Below, in pieces: positions 31,698-42,250 of a DNA stretch of 64,000 bases; the first letter of the stretch is position 1; the number at the start of each line of letters is the position of its first letter. Location: the NCBI GenBank assembly GCA_030407315.1, contig JALQPE010000961.1, positions 1-64,000 of the forward strand, written 5' to 3'. The notes below the pieces were generated by a model. It had not been told where the DNA came from, ran no database searches, and worked only from the letters and a program-made list of their open reading frames with translations. The position numbers and the translations under genes are program-made. The DNA is from Asparagopsis taxiformis. Its lineage: Eukaryota > Rhodophyta > Florideophyceae > Bonnemaisoniales > Bonnemaisoniaceae.

Positions 31698-34600
31698 TCA
31701 CTTCAATTTCGAATTGCCCTCCCAATGTCCAACGACATATTCTCCTTCTTCACTTTGATGCTGCTCAGTTTTGAGGAATATGTGAGATCGGATCGGGAAC
31801 TTGTATTGAAGACCCTTATCGCTCTCAAAGCCTTCCTCGTCGTGATAAACATCCCCTCGGCAGACAAGAACAGAATATGGTGGTACTTCACACCTATTCA
31901 TTGGAACTCTGTATAACTCTCTGTTGGGATGGGATAAACAGACATGACTGTAGGGTGCAAGCACGAGGCCGAATCCATCTGCGCCGCTTGACATCATGAA
32001 ATAGGATGGCGGAGAAGGGGGACTGTTAACTTCATCGATTCCCACTTCATAGTCTGTATGTCCAGCACGAGGTTTAGTCCGCTCTCCAGTCAGCACTAAA
32101 GTAGTTCCAGTGCTGGGGAAGGCCATCGGGTCCTTCCCACTAGTCCTCAATTCCAAACCTTCCGCACAAATACCTAGACCGAGCTCAACAATCATCTTCT
32201 TCCCATAGAGATTATTATTGTTATCCTCCAGGTCATCACATAAGCTCTTCCGCTTTGTTATAAAGATTCCTCTGCCCTTATCACCTTCTTCATCAGAGTT
32301 TTTCCCATCCATCATAGCCATGCACCACGGTGTCCAGTCCGGATCTCTGCGGGTGTCACCGGATTCAGAGTTGTTCTTGGCATCCTCGAGACGTTCCTCA
32401 AACAATGCAGAAAAATGAAGGAGCAGTTCGTGGATCGCATCTGCAGTAGTAGAAGACTTAAATATTCCGTCCAGAATTGTAGACCCAACCAAGTCTATTT
32501 CATTTCGTTTCTCTCGGAAATAAGCCCTCGAGAGAAACTCAGCGGAAACATTTTGTGCCGAATAGGCACTCGCTGCTGCTTCAGCGACCTCGGCTCGAAG
32601 CGTATCGACCAGTTTCCCATTCACATAGTATTTCATTCGACTGTCGGGATGAATGATAACAGGCAGTTTCGCTTCTATACCTTCCTCCACATCTTTGTCA
32701 GGGACATCATTTTGTTGCCTGTCCGAATACTGACCTCCTTGAACCGCGTGGACTGCAGCGTCTTTGCCGGATTGCAATTTTGCGTCTTCACGCATCTTTT
32801 GCTTCTTCTTCTGCCGCGGCCTGCTGGTATCCTCTCCCACCAGGTCAATAACCTCTTGAGGGGTGACATCCACCAATTTCCGTTTGGATCGTAGAATCAT
32901 TGGCGGCGTCTCCGTATTCCTCGGCTTTGCCTTTAAGGGCACGAAACCACTGCTGTGCTTGGCTTTCATCAACTTCCTAGGCGTAGAACTGGTAACAAGT
33001 GTTTCCATGTCCTCCAGCTCAGGTAAAACAGGTAGGCCGACATCCGCTGTAGATAACATAGCGTCTCCAGTGCCATCACCCTGATTTCGTACACCTTTCA
33101 TGGGGTCCTCCGTTGTCCTTCCAGAAGAATGTTCGGGACATTCTTCGCGGACATCTTTCGTTCCAGACCCATCGCTCTTCCTAGATTCAGGACCTCCTTC
33201 ACCATCTCGACCAGTTCTTGGATGACCAACTGACATATTCGCCGGCGACTTTCCACCCTGCTCTGGTCTGAGCGTGGCACTTCTGGCTGCCACTGGGATA
33301 GGTGGTTGTTGCAGGTCATTTTCATCACCGTGGTCATTTCTTCCTCGATTTGCACCAGTTGGTTCAAGCTCTTGAGTTCCTACGTTCTTCTGCAACACAT
33401 CCCCAACTTCACAATCTCCAGGTTTCGAAGAATTGTTCTCGGTAGGCGCAGTAGGCACTGCGCGGTCCGTTGTAACCTGCTTTGCGCTTTCGGAATCTGC
33501 CGCTTTCCCTGTCGCCTCTTCACCAACCTGTGTTGCAGCACCGACCTCAGCGTTAACACGATCCGATATTTCCAGACTGCCCTGTGTCTGCTGTTGGGTA
33601 AGTACATTTGGACTCTGTACCACGTCCGAGCGATCAATGGAAGCATTTGAAGTATCACCATACGATGCGGATTGTTGTCGTGGTTGAGGTGCAGTATTCC
33701 CTTCCAAGGATTTTCGCCTAGTCCGCCTTTCCTGCACACCTATTTCAGGCGCGACGGAATGGTCGAGAGAGTCATCCGATAGAATTGGGCCGTTGAAAAC
33801 CACATAACGGATTTCTTTCATCATAGACCGCGTCAATGCTGCACGTATACCTCTCCCAGTTGGTGCGTCGGAAGGATAGAAATCTTTGAGGACAGTCAAA
33901 ATGCGATATCGTATGGTTTTTCGTGTTCGTCCACCTGGCTCCGGTACTTCATGTAACTTCCTGAAACATGGATGAGGTGAGGAATGCCAGGAGTTTTCTT
34001 TCCGTACAGCTTTCTCAAGTATGTCATATATTTCACACATGCTGTAGCACCACTTTTGCGCGCATGTCTTTAGACTTATACCACCATCTCCTTTCCTACG
34101 TTTCCACATAGTCCACATTGCAGTGAGATCTAGAATGACAAGTTTGGTGTCCACCGAAGCTTTTCGAAACGCAGAAGCGAATAGGACGTCCACAGTGCAT
34201 CCCTGCATATTCTTCGAGTCTGGCGGACTAGTTTCAGTTGCAAATCGACTTGGGATAGCTGACCAATGTTCGAACGCCGGGTTATTTACGTCTCCGAAGC
34301 CCTGCGCAATCGAAACGTACTTCATCATAATTCCTTCCTGACAACCTGGAATGACCTTGTTCTCGACTACAACTTTTGTGCACACATTTACCTTCGCCTT
34401 CATCAAGCCCTTCATCATCATGAACTTCATGACCGTACAGACGTGGTCAGCAATAGAAACTTCTATCACGTCATGAGTCTTTTCGTTCAGCTTCTGCGAT
34501 ATTCGCATAACTTCAAGAGGATGAAACATTTCACGGGTTCCAGGTGGTCGGATGAAGTCAACGCTAATGCTCCTCAGTCTCCATCGATCAGCAACTGTCG

Positions 34601-35222
34601 GTTTGTTTTCCACAATCGACTGCAAAGTGCTGATACGATGACCTCCATCAATGCACTGCAGTTTCTTCCGTCCGTCTGACCCCATTGTTTCACAGATAGT
34701 CATTCGGGTGCCAGTTTCCAGAAACCCCTCGGTAGATATTTTGCTGACCAGATCGCGCACTCTGGCCTCCTGCACAAGACGAGAAGTTGATTCCGGTTTG
34801 GCAACATCTAGCGGATTGATCATTTTAGGTTCAGTCCTGCATTCGACAATGTTGATGTCAATCCCCATCACAGACTCTTCTGATGCTTCCATGCCAGCAG
34901 GACTCCCCTCGCCTTCACGGACGTTAGACCTCTCCCTGTTTTTCGATTTCACCGTCCCAGGAGTAGATGGAAAGCGTAGAGTGTTTTTCCCAGATGGTGA
35001 TATATCGCCAAGGGTTTTTGCTGCCTCTATCATGGCAGCGTCTGCTCCCTGAATGGGTGTCTGGCTATCTGCCGTCTCCCTTCCCGCTGCAGACGGAGCC
35101 CCTCCATCAGCAGAAACTCCGGAGGGTGTTTTATCACCGCCTACCGTCGTTGCAAGTCTCTCTGCAACGCTTTCGACGGTATCCTTTGGTTCCGCAGCGC
35201 GCTCAGTGTCGCTTCCGGCCAT
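31698..35222 (-). CDS. ParB-like / 2OG-Fe(II) oxygenase fusion protein, intact
   Basis: Uninterrupted 1174-aa ORF from the ATG at 35222 (MAGSDTERAA). Residues 1-125 are low-complexity. Residues ~135-290 form a ParB/sulfiredoxin-like domain with IDGGHR at 191-196, the family's nucleotide- or DNA-contacting motif. A helical part follows to ~480. A disordered linker of ~450 residues contains short basic patches (SRPRQKKKQKMRED). The C-terminal ~135 residues (1039-1174) have the 2OG-Fe(II) dioxygenase signature: H1055-x-D1057 in GHTDYE, a distal histidine at 1127 in RGDVYHDEEG, and arginine ~1145 in FPIRSHIF. Such enzymes hydroxylate or oxidise bases, lysines or small molecules. Fusion to a ParB-like domain suggests a nucleic-acid substrate; this is inference. 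It lies between a truncated paralogue and a KDZ-type transposase. Confidence 0.8.
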   Translation of the reverse strand: MAGSDTERAAEPKDTVESVAERLATTVGGDKTPSGVSADGGAPSAAGRETADSQTPIQGADAAMIEAAKTLGDISPSGKNTLRFPSTPGTVKSKNRERSNVREGEGSPAGMEASEESVMGIDINIVECRTEPKMINPLDVAKPESTSRLVQEARVRDLVSKISTEGFLETGTRMTICETMGSDGRKKLQCIDGGHRISTLQSIVENKPTVADRWRLRSISVDFIRPPGTREMFHPLEVMRISQKLNEKTHDVIEVSIADHVCTVMKFMMMKGLMKAKVNVCTKVVVENKVIPGCQEGIMMKYVSIAQGFGDVNNPAFEHWSAIPSRFATETSPPDSKNMQGCTVDVLFASAFRKASVDTKLVILDLTAMWTMWKRRKGDGGISLKTCAQKWCYSMCEIYDILEKAVRKENSWHSSPHPCFRKLHEVPEPGGRTRKTIRYRILTVLKDFYPSDAPTGRGIRAALTRSMMKEIRYVVFNGPILSDDSLDHSVAPEIGVQERRTRRKSLEGNTAPQPRQQSASYGDTSNASIDRSDVVQSPNVLTQQQTQGSLEISDRVNAEVGAATQVGEEATGKAADSESAKQVTTDRAVPTAPTENNSSKPGDCEVGDVLQKNVGTQELEPTGANRGRNDHGDENDLQQPPIPVAARSATLRPEQGGKSPANMSVGHPRTGRDGEGGPESRKSDGSGTKDVREECPEHSSGRTTEDPMKGVRNQGDGTGDAMLSTADVGLPVLPELEDMETLVTSSTPRKLMKAKHSSGFVPLKAKPRNTETPPMILRSKRKLVDVTPQEVIDLVGEDTSRPRQKKKQKMREDAKLQSGKDAAVHAVQGGQYSDRQQNDVPDKDVEEGIEAKLPVIIHPDSRMKYYVNGKLVDTLRAEVAEAAASAYSAQNVSAEFLSRAYFREKRNEIDLVGSTILDGIFKSSTTADAIHELLLHFSALFEERLEDAKNNSESGDTRRDPDWTPWCMAMMDGKNSDEEGDKGRGIFITKRKSLCDDLEDNNNNLYGKKMIVELGLGICAEGLELRTSGKDPMAFPSTGTTLVLTGERTKPRAGHTDYEVGIDEVNSPPSPPSYFMMSSGADGFGLVLAPYSHVCLSHPNRELYRVPMNRCEVPPYSVLVCRGDVYHDEEGFESDKGLQYKFPIRSHIFLKTEQHQSEEGEYVVGHWEGNSKLK

Positions 35223-35824
35223 TGCGAAGATTTGGACGCGTAGAGAAGCCGTTCAGGATAACAAAGATACCTTTTCTCTCCGACTACACGATCAAGAGAT
35301 ATTCCTCTTTCAAGGTGGTATTTGGCGGGAAACGGTCTCCCTACATGTCTAAACGTGAAATATCAGTTATTGATTCACCTTCCACGCGCTCCAATTGTAT
35401 TCGGCCATCTGTCATTCCTCGACGAAGGACTTCCCACACACAATTCCTTCATTTCCAAAACCATCCCATTGACATGAATCATAGTACTCCACTTGTCACT
35501 GGAGCCAAAAAGCTATACCGGGTATTATTTTCCACTTCATTGGCCAGGTGCCGGCTCTCCATTGGATGATGCGAACTCAACTTTGTGGAACTAGGAGTCC
35601 TGCAACTTGCGGCTCCATCTCTAGTACCAATGGCGTCATACGTACGTAAGTGCGTACACTCTTCGCAAAATACACTTTATTTGTGCGCATGGAACAAAAG
35701 CCCACTCTATTCTTCAAACGACATGTACAAATTTTGTATAGCATTTGTTGGAAGACTTGATCAGGATTGCTGCTAAATGAATTACGAAGGTTTACTGATG
35801 TATTAAACACTGTGCTGGAACACT
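35223..35824. promoter_or_regulatory. upstream region of the ParB-like/oxygenase gene
   Basis: About 600 bp between the ATG at 35222 and the 3' end of the broken transposase. No ORF is convincing. CATTGGCCAGGTGCCGG near 35538 and the nearby ACCGGGTATTATTTTCC match motifs at 31240-31320, as expected for a duplicated regulatory element. Confidence 0.35.
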
Positions 35825-38800
35825 CTATGCTGAACGTGGTGGGTATCCATCTTCTCTAGTTAAGACGCTCACTTCACCACCAGAAAGAATATCACTATTG
35901 TGCTCTACAATGCCACTTTGTCTATCGTATGAACAAACTCCTGACTCGCAGTTATGTGCGTGCAAAACTTCTCGGACCCCGTCGTTCATTTCAACGTCAA
36001 CTATAGTATCATTCCCACCTTTCCAGTACATACCGTCTCCAGTGCATGTCAAGGGAATGCAGACTGCATATGGAGTTTTCTGCTTCCATTTCTTTGCCTT
36101 CTTCTCCTCTCCTTGCCCTACCACAATAAAAAAAAGGATAATGCGACGAAAAGGACACGTCTAGAACATGTGAATTCCTCCATGCTCGTCCTGCTATGGG
36201 CGGGTACTACTATACCAGCACCATACCATCCATCTTTGCACACTGCTTGAATGATGCTTCCAGGTTCAGCACGCCCTAACCTCGATTCGCTCTCAGATCC
36301 CTCATGACTAGTGCGCACTCTTTGTGCAGCAGTGAGCCACCATAGTCGTTCACCATGTTGAGACCCGTTTACCTGCCTGGTTCTGAGAAAAGTTTCGGAA
36401 GCTTTACGTATCCTTGCCATCATGACGGTTTCTTCTGCCGGAACATTTTTCGCGTCTTCAACAGATTCCCCTCGCCACCACGTGATTGGACAGTGGGTGC
36501 TCACCATAGTACTGCTCCTCTCTGATATGAGATGGAATACAGGACTTAAGAAGCATCTTTTGCTGCCTCTTCTGTCGCATGTGGACTCTCCGAAATTCCT
36601 TTTCCTAGTGCAAAATACACGCGTCTGCAATCGGCAGACGTCCATTGTTTTGTATTGTGACCTACCGCACCCAGCGTGATGGCTATTCGTGCGAGCCAGT
36701 CATCGGCCATGATGAGCTCCATTGATGACAGATGTTCATTCTTATGGTTCGAGTTTCGAACCCCTCTTTTAAGAGGCTGGTGCATTCTCTCGAATAAAAG
36801 CTCTTCCACATGTTTCGCAGCTCCAAAAGCTGGTAATGTATGTACGCAAAATTCTATCAACCGATGCAAGTTCGGTTTGTCCAGATGTTTCATTGCAATA
36901 GGATCCTTCTTGCATGCCTTATGCAGTTCTTTCACATAGTCTGAAACAAGAGCTAGAATGTGGTCATGGCGTCCGCCATTCTCGGCCTCGAACCTCCTGG
37001 TTGACTCAAGTCCATCTATCCACCATGTTGGGATGAATCGAATGCTGGCAACAACCATTTGAAACTTTTTCAGCAAACGAAGAATACGTTCAAGTTTTTC
37101 ATACCCGTCCCAAGAGTTCCCGATGACGATACAAAATGCCGAATAAAATGCTTGGGGAGCTACAATGAGAACAGCGAATATATCGCTCATGTTCATCGAT
37201 AATAGGTAGTTCTGCCCGAATACCTGACTCTGACTACTCAAAACAGAACATTCGGAGGGTATTCAGTAGAACTGTTTCCGCAACATTTCGAATTACAGGT
37301 GTTGCTGCAGTGATTGTCGCATTCATCACATCTTGAGCCAGTCCGGAGAGCAGATGGTCTGGGGCAACTACAGCAGAGCGATATGGATCGAATTGACAAG
37401 GAACAACTGGAACTCCTTCTTCGTTTGTAGGAACTCATCTCCGCACACGATTAAGGGATTCACTCAAATTATGGAGTGCCTTATTCTCAATCGGATCTAG
37501 GCTTAGTCCAAGAACTTTGAGATGATCTTGCGATGCGACTTCCCTCACAAGCTTGTTTCGGTGCATTCCTCGGGCATGCGTACTCATCTGACTGTTTAGC
37601 AATGCTGTGTATACATTTCGTGAACCTCCACTGCTGCTCATATCTTGCTTTTCGAAAATGCAGCTATGGCATGGTATATTACTGGTGTGTCCACGGACAT
37701 CCAGAGTATGCGAAACAGCTGGGTAATCTCCGATAAATCCAACAGGATCCAGGAATATGACCACGTCTTCTCCATTTGCATCTTTCGCTGGAAAACCGTC
37801 TGTACTTCCCTTCACAATGTCGGGTACAACTCTCTCAATTACAACATTTGTTGAAACTCCAGGGGGAACGAATCCAAGAACGCGGACTGCGTGGAAGCTT
37901 GCTCTCTTGCTTGGCTGTATGCCTAATGGAAGCATATAGCAGCCACCAAAACTTCCTTTCCGGCTTGTGAACGGCTGGAAGTCATCAGCATATAGCAGAA
38001 ATCGGTATACGATATATTTCCTGCCATCTGAAAGATTCCCCTCACTGCAGGCATCCATACGTTTAGAGCCGGGGTGCCATCTAGACCTCTTGTCTGGAGC
38101 TCCTATGAGCTGGACGTCTTTCACCCGAATTTGTTCGCGATGTAGCTGCCCAGTTGCTCCCCTTGTGGAGCAAATGAGAAAAGTCGCATGTTCAGAGCGT
38201 CCCTTTTTCAGATGTCTGTTCACGAGTAGTAACTCTTCAAATGTGCTCCCATCAGACTTACTTTTTGGCCGAAACAGAGTGATAGCGTCACCTGCCCGAA
38301 TATCATTGTTGCAATGTTCTCCGTCGAGCGTTGTGGTGGAGACGACACGCTTCGCATTTCTTTTCTCAGTTTCTTCCATTGCATCGATTTGCGGGCCTAT
38401 CACATCTTCCATATTTGATTCTTGTTGTTCTTCTCCGGTTGCAAGATAACTTGCAATGATGATAGCTTCAATTCTCCAGTCACTCCTTGCTGTAAAACTT
38501 CTTCTGCTCCTAGAATTCTTTCCAGTTTCGATGTTCTTTCCCTGTTTCGTTCTGGCTCCTCCCAGCTTAGCCACCAGGGCCTCTTGATTTGTCGTCGGCA
38601 TACATATGATCCTCAACTCGTCTCCATGTCGGGCGTATACCTTTCTGTGCATCTTGTGACCGTCATGATCTGATGCACTTACCGAAATGCGATGGAATGG
38701 GTCATTCAGAACAGCTGAACGGCATTTGACAATGAAAGAGTTTTCAATACTTTCTGAAGCAATTTGATATGCTTCATCTTCTCTTTCATCACTACTATCC

Positions 38801-39528
38801 CTTTTACTAGACTTTATGCAGTCCAGAATGGGTCCGGTCTGTATATCCCTTTCCGCCCATGTGCTCGGTAGCACGACTCGTACCAATGTAGTACAATGAG
38901 CTCTACGGCTACTAGACAGTCCTGGAGACATCTTTCCAAGCCTAGAGCCGCTTTTTGTTACATCTATTTCACAAGTTGTATCCATGCTTTGTGGGAAACA
39001 TGTTTTCAGAATGAACGGTAAAATGACTTTCCTCATGTACGAGTCGCTGGGTGCTTGATCCGAAATGTCCCGCTTGAAATTAGACATCTCACGCATACCT
39101 TCATAGTCCTTGCGTTTCATCCGTAGCGTTCCACTAAGCAATATTATTGCAGAGAATACTGGCCAGGTCAGCAGTTTATCCACAAGTCCGCGGTCATCTT
39201 CCGCTGCCTCTTCTCCGTCGTGGTCATCACAGCTCTCGGCCGAGCTTTCCTCAGAGCCTATCGTTTCTTCTTCTCTGGTAACTTTTCCAGCCTCAAAAAA
39301 TGCAATGTGCTCTTCTCCATTGCCACTAGAAATATTCTCGTCTTCAGCAGATGCTTTTCCGACGTTTTCGTCCGGTATATCGGCGTGAACCTCGAATGTT
39401 TCGTTCGAAACTAGCGGGGTTTCCCCATTTTCGTGCCTTGTCCCACTTTCGTATGGGATTGGCAATGATTCAAACCTTCTCCGGGTTCTTCGAGGTGTAC
39501 CTTTCTTCCGAACAGCTGTTCGTTTCAT
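35825..39528 (-). pseudogene. second KDZ-type transposase, broken
   Basis: Starts MKRTAVRKKGTPRRTRRRF at 39528 and is open for 697 codons. It includes ...EDVVIFLDPVGFIGDYPAVSH, LDVRGHTSNIPCHSCIF (C-x2-C) and HNLSESLNRVRR, motifs I associate with KDZ-family transposases. TGA at 37435-37437 interrupts; the same frame continues with VPTNEEGVPVVPCQFDPY and HLLSGLAQDVM. The frame changes near 37225 into SMNMSDIFAVLIVAPQAFYSAF...MHQPLKRGVRNSNHKNEH, again near 36600, and near 36120 at a run of T. The C-terminal piece (to 35825) ends acidic. It is a different subfamily from the intact transposase at 17365. One stop and three frameshifts make it inactive unless the sequence contains errors. Confidence 0.65.
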
Positions 39529-40900
39529 CTCTTCTCTTTGGATGCGAGAGAACCTTGCACGAATTGTGGATTAATGTCAACTAGTAGGCAACTAATAAGA
39601 TGGTATCCGTCTCTTTTTAACCAGGCCACTGTAATAGTTTATAGTACCTATATTTTCTTACCGTTACATCTTATCGAAAACTTCACACTGACTAGTTTCC
39701 TACCTAACTCAAGGAACAGGTGACTTGATTTCCCATGTTGGGTTCTTCAGCGAGCTTTCATGCCTCCATCGATTCCTGCTTCCTTTTCTGAATGAAATAC
39801 ACGAATCATTTACAATTTAGCTTCAGTACATGGTATAATAGGCCTCAATAGTAATCTTATTATGGTAATAAACTATATATAGATGAGAACACGGTTGCAA
39901 TTCTCTTTCGGATTGTCTACTACTCTAATTTACAGCATTTATTCGATGTTTCTCCTTCAGTATGCAGCTAAACATCAATACCAAGACTTTTAGGTTGGTT
40001 TGACATTGCGTAGGGGCATGATTTCTATTTCTGCTAATTTATCACGTCCAGAAAATTTGACAGATCATCCGCTGCCAAATCATCTGCCACATCATCGTCT
40101 GCCAAATCATCTGCCTTCCAGTTACGACGAGGTCATTATGAGTGGATGAGCTGTCTATTTAAGGCTGTTGATGCGCGACGTATAGGACCATTTCATCATC
40201 CGGTTATCATGAAGATGACAGGTAAGGCTGGTACGTTGTCGAGTAGGTATCTTTCCCCTCTCTCATTTCTTTCCACATGCTTTCCATGAAAGATAGTGCA
40301 CTAACCATAAATATCGTTCATCGCTGATCCTATTCTAGTCTATTGATTGCAAATGATTCTGGCATAGGTATTGGTTGTAGGTTGGAATGACGAAAGCTTG
40401 CAAGCTTTCGTCATTCCAACCTACAACCAATACCTATGCACGCAAAAATAGTTCAATGATGGTAAGTTTGTTCATTCCATTCATACTCATGTTCTTCTCA
40501 TCCTTTACAATACTTTTCTATATCCGATTGCTAACCTGTTGCAAATCATCTGTAATGGTGTTTATTTCCCTCCTGTCTGAACATCACATGTAGTTTTGAA
40601 ACAGCAAGGAACTCGATTTGCTTGCACAATAGTCCTGGTTATAGAGATAGTAAGATTTTAGATACGATAGTTCGATTTGATGAGTAGTCTAGTCTAATGA
40701 TAGAACTGAAACAATCCTTCAGGCATCGTTGTCCTTGCTACATAAAAATTCTGACATCCTTTTAGATCACACTTGGTTATCCCTATACACTTCTATGAAG
40801 ACCACCGAGAGAGATACTCCATTCTGCCCGATATTTCGTAGCCAGATGCCTGAACATGCGGCTGGAATCGCATTTCCACCTGATTCTATCGTCCTGAACA
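39529..40900. other. gene-free stretch around a long palindrome
   Basis: AT-rich, with short repeats such as CAAATCATCTGCC (40060-40120) and the 78-bp palindrome at 40362-40439. No believable protein-coding frame. Confidence 0.4.
40362..40439. repeat. 78-bp perfect palindrome
   Basis: GCATAGGTATTGGTTGTAGG continues through ...AATGACGAAAGCTTG to the centre between 40400 and 40401; the following 39 bases are the exact reverse complement. No loop and no mismatch. Transcribed, it would form a perfect 39-bp hairpin. Confidence 0.9.
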
Positions 40901-42120
40901 TCAATTGTAGGCACTAGAAAGTATTACCCTAGGCATCATATTCTACTACTTTCCCGTTCTGTCCGAGTCAGTACCGCCAGGCATTACAATTTACTGGTTC
41001 AGTATAGACTTCCCGGCAGTAAATTGTACTGTCTCAAGCACTAGTTCCAGGTAGTGAAATGTACTGCCACAGGTAGCACTTCCAGGTAGTACACTGCACT
41101 GCCACAGGCAGTAACTGGTACTGTCCTATGCCCCTGTCGAGTACAGCACTATCAGACAGTACTTTACGCTGATCTGGACAGCTCTATAATACATCAAAAT
41201 CTACTACTTTTTGTAGTGCTGTGGGGCAGCAATTCACATATCCTGGAGCAGTACAGCGTGGCAGTGATTTACACATACGCAAGTAGTAGAGCACGGCAGC
41301 ACTTTCCACCACGGCAAGTAGCACGGTACGGTAGCACTTTTCGTATCATAAAGGAGTACTATCAGGCAGCTTTTTCCAGAGACTATCAGCAGCTCATTTC
41401 ATTGCTTTCACACATTGCGTCAGACATCATAATTTACTGTCCCCACTCGCTTCCACAGGCAATAAAATACACTGCCTCGCAGTATGTCCGCTGTCATCCT
41501 ATTACACTACATTACTGTGCTGCCAGAAGATATACTTGTCACTACCTGTAAGTACAAAAAAAAGCAGCACCACACAGCAGCAGAAATTACTGTTTTGTCT
41601 AATAATAGAATACAGTACATTTCTCTGCCTCTGCCATGACCTGCAGGCAGTATCATACAGTACATCGGGGCACTACCTAAATATAGCAAAATGTGCTGCC
41701 GTCATTAGGGCCTGCAGCCAGCACAGCACGCTGCCGGAAACACTAGCTTCTACTGCCACACGGTGCATCCCACGCCACCAAATAGTACTGCCGTGGGCCA
41801 TATTCCTGGACAGCATATTTTACTCCCTCCCCGTGCTGCCCAAGTCAGCACAATATACTACTTTATTTTACAGGCCAATGTAGCACCAATCACTGCCAGA
41901 AAGACAATCTAAATCCAGCAACTATCACTGCCTCCCACCACTGCCTCACGTCATACATCCAGGCAGTACTTTCTACTGCCGTCGGCAGCACATGGCCACT
42001 GCCTCCGGGCAGTGCACTGTACTGCCGGCAAGTAGGGCATTAATTTATATTTTTACAGTACTAAATTTTACTGCCTCAGGCAATAAATTTTACTGCCGTA
42101 CAGTACTGCCCCAGGCCCGA
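40900..42120. repeat. degenerate CTGCC/GGCAGTA short-repeat region
   Basis: Dozens of imperfect repeats of GGCAGTA(A/C)ATTNTACTGCC type, many forming small inverted repeats, with no fixed period visible by eye. Cumulatively about 1.2 kb. No gene. Confidence 0.6.
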
Positions 42121-42250
42121 TTTCAGACACAGTAGTGCTGGTCGTTTTCCGGCGCGAGGCCGTTCTATTCGTCATCGTCGCGAGCCCACGAAGCTCGTTC
42201 GTCATCGTGACTCATTCCTACCTCGAGTGGTGTTTCGTCAGCGGAAGTCG

